Shown here: positions 26,418 through 34,173 of the stretch, in pieces
Numbering within the stretch: the stretch's first letter is position 1
Layout: every line of letters starts with the position of its first letter
Origin: Demequina sp. NBRC 110057
GTDB taxonomy: Bacteria > Actinomycetota > Actinomycetes > Actinomycetales > Demequinaceae
Direction of reading: 5' to 3'
NCBI RefSeq assembly: GCF_002090175.1
Contig: NZ_BBRN01000005.1
Coordinates: 124,001 to 188,000, forward strand
Length of the DNA: 64,000 nt
Notes under the pieces: generated by a model
Database searches by the model: none
What the model saw: the letters and a program-made list of their open reading frames with translations, nothing else
Told to the model about the DNA's origin: nothing
Position numbers and translations under genes: made by a program

Positions 26418-27509
26418 CTACCGGCCCGGGCGGCGCTCCGTTACGGGCGCCTCGAGGCTCGCCATGCGCGCTGCGTCCTGGCGCAGTGAGGCCGGGGTCA
26501 CCCGAGCGCCGTCGTGCGCGGCAGACGAGTAGACGGCCGTCACGATTTCGAAGGACCGCGCGGGGTCGGCGGCCTCGATGGGCAGGTCCTCCCCTGCCGC
26601 GAGCGCGCCGTAGACGCCACGCAGGAGCGGGACGTGCCCGCTGGGTTCCTCGGCGGCCGGCATGGCCCACCGCGCCACCTCGGCATCGGGCACGCCCGGC
26701 GCCGGCGTGATGCGCCAGTGATCGTGACCGTGGCCGTACAGGTGCTCGAGCGTGATCGTGGCCTTCTCGGTGTCGATGCGCATCGCCGACACCTCCCGCG
26801 GAGACACCGCCGAAGTCACCACCGTCGCCACCGCGCCGCTCGCGAACGCGACGGTGGCCGTCGACGAGTCCTCGGTGCCGGTCTCGCGGCCCACGCGCCA
26901 CAGGTCCGCACGCACCGATTCCCAGTCGCCGAGCAGGTACGCGAGGAGGTCGATCTGGTGGATGGCGTGGCCGAGCGTGGGCCCGCCCCCCTCGGTCGCC
27001 CACGAGCCCCGCCAGGGCACGTCGAAGTAGGCCTGATCGCGGAACCACAGGGTCTGACAGACCGCGACCAGCGGGCGTCCGAACGCGCCTTCCTCCAGGA
27101 GCGCCTTGACGTGCGCGGCCGCCGTCCCGGTCCGCTGCTGGAACACCACGGCCAGGCGCTTGCCGGTCCGCTCGGAGGCGGCCACCATCGCGTCAAGTTC
27201 GGCAAGGGACAGCGCGGCGGGCTTCTCGCACACCACATGGGCTCCAGCCTCCATCGCGGCGATGGCCTGCGGCGCGTGGACGCCTGGAGGGGTGCAGATG
27301 TGCACCACGTCGGGCCGGGACTCGGCAAGCAGCGCGTCGAGGTCGGCGTAGACCTGCCCGCCGCGCTCCTGCGCGAAGCGCTCCGCCGCCGCGGGGTCCC
27401 GGTCCGTCACCGCGACGAGCTGGGCGCCGTCGAGTGCCGCGAGCGCCTCGGCGTGGGCATGGGCGATGGCCCCGGTGCCAACGATGGCGGCCCTGAGCGT
27501 GGCGGTCAT
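26418..27509 (-). CDS. Gfo/Idh/MocA family oxidoreductase
   Basis: 363-residue NAD(P)-dependent sugar dehydrogenase. Rossmann start AAIVGTGAIAHAHAEAL, the family signature VVCEKPAALSLAEL and the substrate-domain helix GGGPTLGHAIHQIDLLAYLLG (the His is the usual catalytic-site residue). Start ATG 27509 follows GAAGGAGAATT and overlaps the cupin stop (ATGA). Third gene of the LacI-controlled operon with DUF6807 and cupin; a role in oxidising a glycoside or sugar, perhaps to a 3-keto form, is inference. Confidence 0.88.
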   Translation of the reverse strand: MTATLRAAIVGTGAIAHAHAEALAALDGAQLVAVTDRDPAAAERFAQERGGQVYADLDALLAESRPDVVHICTPPGVHAPQAIAAMEAGAHVVCEKPAALSLAELDAMVAASERTGKRLAVVFQQRTGTAAAHVKALLEEGAFGRPLVAVCQTLWFRDQAYFDVPWRGSWATEGGGPTLGHAIHQIDLLAYLLGDWESVRADLWRVGRETGTEDSSTATVAFASGAVATVVTSAVSPREVSAMRIDTEKATITLEHLYGHGHDHWRITPAPGVPDAEVARWAMPAAEEPSGHVPLLRGVYGALAAGEDLPIEAADPARSFEIVTAVYSSAAHDGARVTPASLRQDAARMASLEAPVTERRPGR

Positions 27510-28228
27510 AATTCTCCTTCGTACGCGATGGTCGTGAGTAGCCCGCACATGCCGTACGCGGGCGAGGTCTGGGGGTGGCCGATGCGCCCGGCAGCGAGCG
27601 AGCCAGGCTCGCCCTGGGCGAGAGCCGCGAGTTGAGTCTCGGTGGCGCGGGTCGCGCCCTCGTGGGCGCGGCGCCAGGTGTCGGTCCACCCGCCGATGCG
27701 CGGGCGGACAAGCGCGACCGCCCGTCGGTAGAGCCGGGCGAGCGCGTCGGGGTCGACGACGCCGCCGGGTGCGAGGGCCGCGTACCCCTCCACCGCGAGG
27801 TCGCGCCGGCGAGCTGCCGCGGCGAGGCGTGCGTCATGCGAGGACTCGGGGCCGGGCAGTGCGGCAGCGGCCGCATACGCCTCGGGGTCGGCGAGGACGT
27901 CGTCGGGGAACGTCATGACGGCGTCGCCGGCCTCGGGTAGGCCAGCGTGCGACATCACGACGCGCACGCGCAGTCCGCCGAGGTTGACCGCGCGATGCAC
28001 CACCCCGGGCGTGAACCACACGGTGTCGCCAGCGGTCAGCGGCGTCACCGAGGCGCCGGACGCGTCGACGGCGTGCAGCTCCCCCGCCCCCGCGATCACG
28101 AGGTACGCCTCGGACGCGACCGTATGCAGGTGCGGCGTGCCGCCGGCGAGGCCGTCGGGCGCGGTCGACGAATACACCTCGAGCTCGCTCACCGACGCCC
28201 CCGAGGGAAAGGCGGGGGCGTGCGTCAC
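27506..28228 (-). CDS. Cupin domain protein
   Basis: 240 residues. The N-terminal cupin barrel shows HLHTVASEAYLVIAGAGELHA and GDTVWFTPGVVHRAVN, with histidines placed to bind a metal. The C-terminal 120 residues are helical (RRRDLAVEGYAAL, YRRAVALVRPRI) and not recognised. It overlaps both neighbours by 4 bp. A sugar isomerase/epimerase or carbohydrate-binding role fits the context but is unproven. Confidence 0.75.
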   Translation of the reverse strand: MTHAPAFPSGASVSELEVYSSTAPDGLAGGTPHLHTVASEAYLVIAGAGELHAVDASGASVTPLTAGDTVWFTPGVVHRAVNLGGLRVRVVMSHAGLPEAGDAVMTFPDDVLADPEAYAAAAALPGPESSHDARLAAAARRRDLAVEGYAALAPGGVVDPDALARLYRRAVALVRPRIGGWTDTWRRAHEGATRATETQLAALAQGEPGSLAAGRIGHPQTSPAYGMCGLLTTIAYEGEL

Positions 28229-29148
28229 GCGGCACCCTCCCCGCCGTCACCCAGGATCGTGGCGACCCTCGCCGCCAGGGCGCCTGCGGCGTCGGCCGTC
28301 AGACCGCCATCGGCCAGGACCACGGCGTAGCGCTCGCGCAGCGTCTCCCCCGGCGCGATCTCCCGCTCCGTCGAGAAGAACGGCGCGGGGCACAGGCAGG
28401 CGAACTGCTCGGTGCGCGCGAACCATTCGGGCGGATGAGCGACGTTGGTGGGCGCGTCGACCATCAGCACGGTGGAGGCGCGGTCGGTGCCGTCGTGGCG
28501 ACCACGGAACCCCATCCACGGGGCGCGGCTGCCTCGCATCTCCTCGCCACCCTCGCCCTCGGGCGACAGGATGGTCCCTCCCGTGAAGGATCGCGGGCCA
28601 CGCCAGAACAGGCCGCCGTAGCCGGCGTTCTCACGGCCACGGGTCGTGGGCGAGCCGATCGGGATCACGCGATCGGTCGCGTTACGCATGCGGGTCTCAA
28701 AGGTCAGCATCCAGGCGGAGTCGTCGAGGACCCTGGCGCCGATCGCGCGCGCCTCGGTGAACACGAGCTCGCCCGCCTCCGTGACCCAGTCCAGGGTCTC
28801 GACGATGCGCGCCTCGTCGCCGCCGTCCAGGCTCGCGAAGCCCACGTGTACCTGCTCGCCGTTGTTGGCGAGCTGCACGTAGCCCTCGTCGCGCACGAAC
28901 GTGGGGCCACCCCAGAAGTTCTCGTCGCCCACCACCGGGAGAGACCACGCGATGCCCTTGTGCCACACGTGGTCATGGGGCCTGAACAGCGACACGAGCG
29001 ATCCACCCAGGGTGTGCACTGGGCTCAGGTAGGGGCGCGGCGACTCGAGCCGCACGTCGGTGGGGCGGTAGACGTACTGAGCGAGCTCGCGGCCGGCATG
29101 GCTCAGCACCACGCGATCGCCGCGGTCGTCCACGGTCAGGGAGGTCAT
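28225..29148 (-). CDS. DUF6807 (PmoA-like) protein
   Basis: 307 residues rich in beta strands: LSPVHTLGGSLVSLFRPHDH, HKGIAWSLPVVGDENFWGG, YGGLFWRGPRSFTGG and APWMGFRGRHDGTDRAST. These match the family once labelled PmoA and now DUF6807, found in sugar-catabolic clusters beside Gfo/Idh dehydrogenases. First gene of the operon; start ATG 29148 chosen by GAGG upstream. Activity unknown. Confidence 0.75.
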   Translation of the reverse strand: MTSLTVDDRGDRVVLSHAGRELAQYVYRPTDVRLESPRPYLSPVHTLGGSLVSLFRPHDHVWHKGIAWSLPVVGDENFWGGPTFVRDEGYVQLANNGEQVHVGFASLDGGDEARIVETLDWVTEAGELVFTEARAIGARVLDDSAWMLTFETRMRNATDRVIPIGSPTTRGRENAGYGGLFWRGPRSFTGGTILSPEGEGGEEMRGSRAPWMGFRGRHDGTDRASTVLMVDAPTNVAHPPEWFARTEQFACLCPAPFFSTEREIAPGETLRERYAVVLADGGLTADAAGALAARVATILGDGGEGAA

Positions 29149-29198
29149 CGATGACCCTCTTCCCGCGCCGCGACGGAGGACCGCGGCGCACTCGGCAT

Positions 29199-29220
29199 CG
29201 TTGGAAAGCGCTCTCCAACG
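29199..29220. promoter_or_regulatory. LacI-type operator, site 2
   Basis: 22-bp near-perfect palindrome containing TTGGAAAGCGCTCTCCAA, one mismatch per arm, midway between the DUF6807 operon and lacI. Strongest of the three sites; indicates autoregulation. Confidence 0.75.
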
Positions 29221-29375
29221 TAGCGGCACTTCCGCGCGGCGTCCATGACATCCGCGCCGGACCGTGCCAGGCTAACGGCACGGAGGTGTCGCATCGGCAC
29301 TCAATGGCGACGTGCAGGCTCGCGCGACCTCCCGATGCGCGCCTCGAGGGAGCCGCACCACAACGAGAGGTAGCC

Positions 29376-30425
29376 GTGAGCGAGACACCCCGCACGTCCC
29401 CCGTGACCCTTCACGACGTCGCGCGCGAGGCGGGAGTGTCGCTCGCCACCGCCTCCCGCTCCCTCAACGGGTCGACCCGCAACGTCAAGGCGGCCAACCG
29501 CGAGCGCGTCCTCGAGGCAGCGCAGCGCCTCGGCTACTCGGCGAACGCTTCAGCGCAGGCCGTGGCACGCGGCACGTCGAACACGGTGGCGCTCCTGGTC
29601 GGCGACATCGCCGACCCGTACTTCTCCTCGATCGCCGCTGGCGTGGTGGGCGCCGCCGAGGACCACCACCTCATCGTCACCATGGCCGAAACCAGGCGCG
29701 ATCCCGAGCGCGAGGTCGAGCTCGTGCGCGCCCTGCGCGGCCAGCGTCCCCGCGCGATCATCCTCGCGGCCTCGAGGCGCGCGGGCGACGCCCACGCCGA
29801 GGCGCTCACGAGGGAGCTCACCACCTTCGAGGCCGACGGCGGCCGGGTGGTCTTCATCTCGACGGCCGATGCCCCCTTCCGCACCCTCGAGGTCGACAAC
29901 CGCGGCGCGGCACGCGCGCTTGGCGACAGGCTGGGAGCGCTCGGGTACAGGAGCGTCGCCGTGCTCGCCGGCCCCGCGAACGAGGACGGCGCGCCCGCGC
30001 TGCTGACCTCCCGCGACCGCCTGGCGGGCTTCCGCGAGGGACTCGCGGGGCACGACGTCGAGGTGGCCGATGCCCGGGTCGGCTGGACCGCCTTCACCCG
30101 TGACGGCGGCTACGAGGGAATGCAGGCGCTGCTGAGCGCGGGCCTCGACGGCGTCGAACTCGTGTTCGCCGTCAACGACGTCATGGCCGTGGGCGCGATG
30201 AGCGCGCTGCGCGACGCCGGGCTCGAGCCGGGGATTGATGTGGCCGTCGCGGGCTTCGACGACATCCCGACGCTGCGCGACGTGACCCCGCGCCTGACCA
30301 CGGCGAGCCTGCCCTTGGAGCGCGTGGGCGAGGAGGCGCTCGCCCTTGCGCTGGCCGACGGCGCCGAGGCGCCCGCACCCATCACCGCGGAGGTCGCGAT
30401 CCGGGAGTCCACCCCGGCGCGCTAA
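29376..30425 (+). CDS. LacI family transcriptional regulator
   Basis: 349 residues. DNA-binding head VTLHDVAREAGVSLATASRS with hinge helix ANASAQAVARGTS, then a periplasmic-binding-protein-like sugar domain (VALLVGDIADPYFSSIAAGV, VFAVNDVMAVGAMSAL, VAGFDDIPTLRDVTPRLTT). GTG 29376 follows GAGAGG. Predicted to control the divergent DUF6807 operon, the Gfo/Idh-DUF993 operon and the ABC operon through the shared TTGGAAAGCG operators; inducer unknown. Confidence 0.92.
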   Translation: MSETPRTSPVTLHDVAREAGVSLATASRSLNGSTRNVKAANRERVLEAAQRLGYSANASAQAVARGTSNTVALLVGDIADPYFSSIAAGVVGAAEDHHLIVTMAETRRDPEREVELVRALRGQRPRAIILAASRRAGDAHAEALTRELTTFEADGGRVVFISTADAPFRTLEVDNRGAARALGDRLGALGYRSVAVLAGPANEDGAPALLTSRDRLAGFREGLAGHDVEVADARVGWTAFTRDGGYEGMQALLSAGLDGVELVFAVNDVMAVGAMSALRDAGLEPGIDVAVAGFDDIPTLRDVTPRLTTASLPLERVGEEALALALADGAEAPAPITAEVAIRESTPAR

Positions 30426-30600
30426 CCCCCTGCGAAGGTGGGTAGATCTCGCCCATTTTCGGCACGCCGATGACCCCCTTGGGAGGGTCCTGGTCCTCGG
30501 CACCCCGCACGCGCCGTCGCCCGGGTTCCCCAACTCGCCCGGCCCCGTCGCCCTGCGTCGTCCTGGGTCGCCCTGCGTCGCCCCATAGCCGCGCACCAAA

Positions 30601-30673
30601 GTGACGGTAGGTACGGGCGCCACGCCGTCGCATCGTCCATCCGTACCTGCGTGTCGCGAGCGACAACCGTCAC
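30601..30673. other. Three-way-junction inverted-repeat structure
   Basis: Closing helix GTGACGGT (30601-30608) with ACCGTCAC (30666-30673); second helix AGGTACGG (30609-30616) with CCGTACCT (30641-30648); third helix TGTCG (30652-30656) with CGACA (30661-30665) over loop CGAG. All pairs are perfect. It could be a structured RNA, a terminator for lacI, or a DNA cruciform site. Confidence 0.45.
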
Positions 30674-30760
30674 GTTGACACGCAAGGACGCGCAGGCCGG
30701 GGCAACCGAGCTCTCGGCACGCACCCCTTGCGCGATCGCCACCCGCCCACGTACAGTTCG

Positions 30761-30776
30761 GTAAACGCTTTCCAAA
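30761..30776. promoter_or_regulatory. LacI-type operator, site 3
   Basis: GTAAACGCTTTCCAAA; its reverse TTTGGAAAGCGTTTAC shares TTTGGAAAGCG with site 1. It lies 58-73 bp upstream of the Gfo/Idh start. Confidence 0.6.
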
Positions 30777-30833
30777 TGCAGTCATCCGCCCGGGCAACGA
30801 GGCCCGCCGGCGACGAACCGTGAGGGGACCCAC

Positions 30834-32045
30834 GTGGCAACTCAGACCATCGGCATCATCATGAACGGCGTCTCGGGACGCATGGGATACCGCCAGCACC
30901 TGGTGCGATCCATCCTCGCCATCCGCGACGCCGGCGGCGTGGAACTCCCCGACGGCACCAAGGTCCAGGTAGAGCCACTGCTCGTCGGCCGCTCCGAGGC
31001 CAAGCTGGCAGAGCTTGCCGCAAAGCACGGCATCGAGCACTACACGACCGACCTCGACGCGGCACTCGCCGACGACCGCTGGCACATCTACGCCGACTTC
31101 CTCGTCACCAAGGCACGCGCCGCCGCCATCAAGAAGGCGATCGCCGCCGGCAAGGCCATCTACACGGAGAAGCCCACCGCGGAGTCCTTCGACGAGGCGC
31201 TCGAACTCGCGCGCCTCGCCACCGCCGCCGGCATCAAGAACGGCGTGGTCCACGACAAGCTCTACCTGCCTGGCCTCATCAAGCTGCGCCGCCTCATCGA
31301 CTCGGGATTCTTCGGCCGCATCCTGTCGGTGCGCGGCGAGTTCGGCTACTGGGTGTTCGAGGGCGACTGGCACCCCTCCCAGCGGCCCAGCTGGAATTAC
31401 CGCGCCGAGGACGGCGGCGGCATCGTCGTCGACATGTTCCCGCACTGGAACTACGTGCTGGAGAACCTCTTCGGCCGCGTCGAGTCCGTCTACGCGCGCG
31501 CCGTCACCGAGATCCCCGAGCGCGTGGACGAGGCCGGCGAGGCCTACGCCGCCACGGCCGACGACGCCGCGTACGGCATCTTCGAGCTCGCCGGCGGCAT
31601 CACCGCGCAGATCAACTCGAGCTGGACCACCCGCGTGAACCGCGACGAGCTTGTCGAGTTCCAGGTCGACGGCACGCATGGCTCCGCCGTGGTGGGCCTC
31701 TTCGGCTGCAAGATCCAGCCGCGCAACGCCACCCCCAAGCCCGTGTGGAACCCGGACCTGCGCAACGAGATCGACTTCGACTCCACGTGGGTGGAGGTCC
31801 CCGACACGGAGGAGTCCGTCAACGGCTTCCGCGCCCAGTGGGAGGAGTTCATCCGCCACGTGATCGCGAACACCGAGCACCGCTACGACTTCCTGGCCGG
31901 CGCGCGCGGCATGCTGCTCGCCGAGAAGGGCCTCGAGTCGCACCGCACCGGCGCGCGCATCGACCTGCCCGAGATCTCCGCGGACCGCGTCCCCGACACC
32001 GCCGAGGGCGCCGAGGCCGGCGAGCCTGCCCGCACGGAGCGTTGA
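30834..32045 (+). CDS. Gfo/Idh/MocA-like oxidoreductase
   Basis: 403-residue NAD(P)-dependent dehydrogenase with an unusual Rossmann start IGIIMNGVSGRMGYRQHL that resembles dihydrodipicolinate reductase in its first strand-loop. The signature AIYTEKPTAESFDEAL and VVHDKLYLPGLIKLRRLIDSG identify a Gfo/Idh subgroup usually encoded with DUF993 and a sugar isomerase. GTG start 30834. First gene of a three-gene operon behind a LacI operator. Confidence 0.87.
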   Translation: MATQTIGIIMNGVSGRMGYRQHLVRSILAIRDAGGVELPDGTKVQVEPLLVGRSEAKLAELAAKHGIEHYTTDLDAALADDRWHIYADFLVTKARAAAIKKAIAAGKAIYTEKPTAESFDEALELARLATAAGIKNGVVHDKLYLPGLIKLRRLIDSGFFGRILSVRGEFGYWVFEGDWHPSQRPSWNYRAEDGGGIVVDMFPHWNYVLENLFGRVESVYARAVTEIPERVDEAGEAYAATADDAAYGIFELAGGITAQINSSWTTRVNRDELVEFQVDGTHGSAVVGLFGCKIQPRNATPKPVWNPDLRNEIDFDSTWVEVPDTEESVNGFRAQWEEFIRHVIANTEHRYDFLAGARGMLLAEKGLESHRTGARIDLPEISADRVPDTAEGAEAGEPARTER

Positions 32046-32053
32046 CGCGCACC

Positions 32054-33220
32054 ATGACGGACACCCTCACTCTGCTCGACCCCGACGGCTCTACCCGGGC
32101 CGTCGACCTCGCCCCCGCGGCGCAACTGACCCGACCCCACGGCCCCCTCACGGGCCGCGTGGCGTACGCGGCTGCGCACGTGGTGCCGCGCGCATCGGCC
32201 GACAACACCCCTGGTCAGCCCGCGGATATCGACTGGGATGCCACCCTCGCGTTCCGCCACCACCTGTTCTCGTGGGGCCTGGGCGTGGCGGATGCCATGG
32301 ACACCGCCCAGCGCAACATGGGCCTCGATCCGGCGGCGGTCAGGGAGCTCATCTCCCGCTCGGCGGCGGAGGCGAGCGCGGCCGGCGCCCGCATCGTCGT
32401 GGGAGTCAACACCGATCACGTCGAGGACGAGGTCATCTCGCTCGGCAAGGTCATCGACGCCTACAAGGAGCAGCTCTTCCACGCCGAGGACGCCGGCGCG
32501 GGCGCGGTGCTCATGGCGAGCCGCCACCTCGCGCGCGCCGCCCAGTCCGCCGACGACTACCGCCGCGTCTACGACGAGGTGCTGTCCGTCGCGAGCGCCC
32601 CCGTGGTGCTCCACTGGCTGGGCACCGCCTTCGACCCGCAGCTTGCCGGCTACTTCGGCTCGGACGACTGGAGGGTGGCGGCCGATGCCGTGGTCGCCAT
32701 CATCGAGGCCAACCGCGACACCGTGGCCGGTATCAAGATGAGCCTGCTTGACGCCGAGTCGGAGATCGCCGTACGTCGCCGCCTGCCCGAGGGCGCCCGC
32801 ATGTTTACCGGCGACGACTTCCACTACTGCTCCCTCATCGAGGGCGACGAGCACGGCGGTTCCGACGCCCTGCTGGGGGCGTTCGCCGCCCTCGCGCCCC
32901 ACGCGTCGGGAGCGATCCAGGCGCTCGGCGACGGCGACACGGCGCGGTACCGCGAGATCCTCGCGCCCACCGAGGACCTGAGCCGCCAGATCTTCGCCGC
33001 CCCCACCTTCTATTACAAGACCGGCGTGGCGTTCATGGCCTGGCTCAACAACCACCAGGCGGCGTTCCAGATGGTCGGCGGGCTGCACTCGGCACGATCG
33101 CTCCCCCACCTGTCACGCATCGTCGAGCTTGCCAACGCGTGCGGCGCCCTCGAGCACCCCGACGTGGCCGCGACGCGCTGGCGCTCGCTCCTGGAGCTCA
33201 ACGGAATCGAGGCGGCATGA
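32054..33220 (+). CDS. DUF993 family protein (TIM-barrel, dihydrodipicolinate synthase-like)
   Basis: 388-residue DUF993 protein. Segments such as RVAYAAAHVVPRASADN, HHLFSWGLGVADAMDTAQRN, IVVGVNTDHVEDE and TVAGIKMSLLD suggest a TIM barrel of the aldolase/DHDPS type, with K in VAGIKMSLLD as a candidate Schiff-base lysine (inference). ATG 32054 is used; 8 bp separate it from the upstream dehydrogenase, and it overlaps the isomerase by ATGA. Could cleave or dehydrate the product of the dehydrogenase. Confidence 0.78.
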   Translation: MTDTLTLLDPDGSTRAVDLAPAAQLTRPHGPLTGRVAYAAAHVVPRASADNTPGQPADIDWDATLAFRHHLFSWGLGVADAMDTAQRNMGLDPAAVRELISRSAAEASAAGARIVVGVNTDHVEDEVISLGKVIDAYKEQLFHAEDAGAGAVLMASRHLARAAQSADDYRRVYDEVLSVASAPVVLHWLGTAFDPQLAGYFGSDDWRVAADAVVAIIEANRDTVAGIKMSLLDAESEIAVRRRLPEGARMFTGDDFHYCSLIEGDEHGGSDALLGAFAALAPHASGAIQALGDGDTARYREILAPTEDLSRQIFAAPTFYYKTGVAFMAWLNNHQAAFQMVGGLHSARSLPHLSRIVELANACGALEHPDVAATRWRSLLELNGIEAA

Positions 33221-34086
33221 CCGCGCACCCGCGCCTGTCGATGAACCAGGCGACCCTCAAGAAGGCGACCCTCGCGGAGGCCATCGCCGCCGTACAGGGA
33301 GCCGGCTACGAGGCGATCGGCACGTGGCGCGAGCCCGTGCAGGAGGTGGGCCTCGACGAGGCGACCCGCATGATCGCCGACTCGGGCCTGCGCGTCTCGA
33401 CGCACTGCCGCGCCGGCTTCTTCACCATGCCCGACGGCCCCGCGCGGTCCGCGTCGCTCGACGACAACCGGCGCGCGATTGAGGAGACGGCGGCGCTCGC
33501 CGCTGCCGGCGCCCCCGGTTCTCGCGCCGTGCTGGTGCTTGTCGCGGGAGGGCTCCCCGAGGGCTCGCGCGACCTCGTCGGCGCCCGCGCGCGGGTAGCC
33601 GATGCCCTCGCCGCCCTGGCACCCGAGGCCGCTGCCGCGGGGGTCACCCTCGCCATCGAGCCGCTTCACCCCATGTACTGCTCGGACCGAGCGGTGGTGT
33701 CCACGCTGGGGCAGGCGCTCGACCTGGCGGCGCCCTTCGACCCGTCCGTGGTGGGGGCCGCTGTCGACACGTTCCACATTTGGTGGGATCCGGCCGTGCT
33801 CGAGCAGATCGCTCGCGCTGGCCGGGAGGGCCGCATCGCCACCTACCAGGTGTGCGACTGGGCCACGCCGCTTCCGGCCGACGTATTGCTGGGCCGCCAC
33901 TACACGGGCGACGGCGTCATCGACTTCGCATCGCTCACCGCGGCGGTCGAGGCGACGGGCTACGACGGCGATGTCGAGGTGGAGATCTTCAACGAGGACA
34001 TCTGGGCAGCCCCCTATGACGAGGTGGCCCGCCGCACCGCGGAGTCGTTCGGCGCGGCGGTAGCCCCGCACCTCGCCACGCCCTAG
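33217..34086 (+). CDS. Sugar phosphate isomerase/epimerase (xylose isomerase-like TIM barrel)
   Basis: 289 residues of the AP-endonuclease-2-like fold. Metal-site segments: TLAIEPLHPMYCSDR (Glu), AAVDTFHIWWDP (Asp/His), RIATYQVCDW and DVEVEIFNEDIW (Glu). Members include IolE/IolH-like enzymes and C-glycoside deglycosidases acting on 3-keto sugars. Last gene of the operon, followed at once by palindromic element C. Start ATG 33217 overlaps DUF993. Confidence 0.83.
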   Translation: MTAHPRLSMNQATLKKATLAEAIAAVQGAGYEAIGTWREPVQEVGLDEATRMIADSGLRVSTHCRAGFFTMPDGPARSASLDDNRRAIEETAALAAAGAPGSRAVLVLVAGGLPEGSRDLVGARARVADALAALAPEAAAAGVTLAIEPLHPMYCSDRAVVSTLGQALDLAAPFDPSVVGAAVDTFHIWWDPAVLEQIARAGREGRIATYQVCDWATPLPADVLLGRHYTGDGVIDFASLTAAVEATGYDGDVEVEIFNEDIWAAPYDEVARRTAESFGAAVAPHLATP

Positions 34087-34090
34087 AAGC

Positions 34091-34150
34091 GTCAAATGGA
34101 TCCACTTGGCTCGCCTAAGGCCGTAAAAGAACCAAGTGGATCCCATTGAC
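34091..34150. repeat. 60-bp palindromic element, copy C
   Basis: Inverted repeat with 22-nt arms starting GTCAAATGGATCC. The core, read on the minus strand, is TTTTACGGCCTTAGGC, one base different from copy A, so A and C are the same element in opposite orientation. Sits between the isomerase stop and maf, at the edge of the accessory block. Confidence 0.85.
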
Positions 34151-34173
34151 GGGAGGGGCTTAGGGTCGGCGGC

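Larger units (their letters stand above)
30426..30833. promoter_or_regulatory. 408-bp intergenic region between lacI and the Gfo/Idh-DUF993 operon
   Basis: No gene is supported. It holds a 14-bp direct repeat GTCGCCCTGCGTCG (30547 and 30567), a nested three-helix inverted-repeat structure at 30601-30673, and a LacI-type operator at 30761-30776. Confidence 0.6.

Noticed and set aside
29550-31943. A 797-codon minus-strand open frame across lacI and the Gfo/Idh gene
   Set aside because: It crosses an intergenic region and two well-supported plus-strand genes and has shadow composition.
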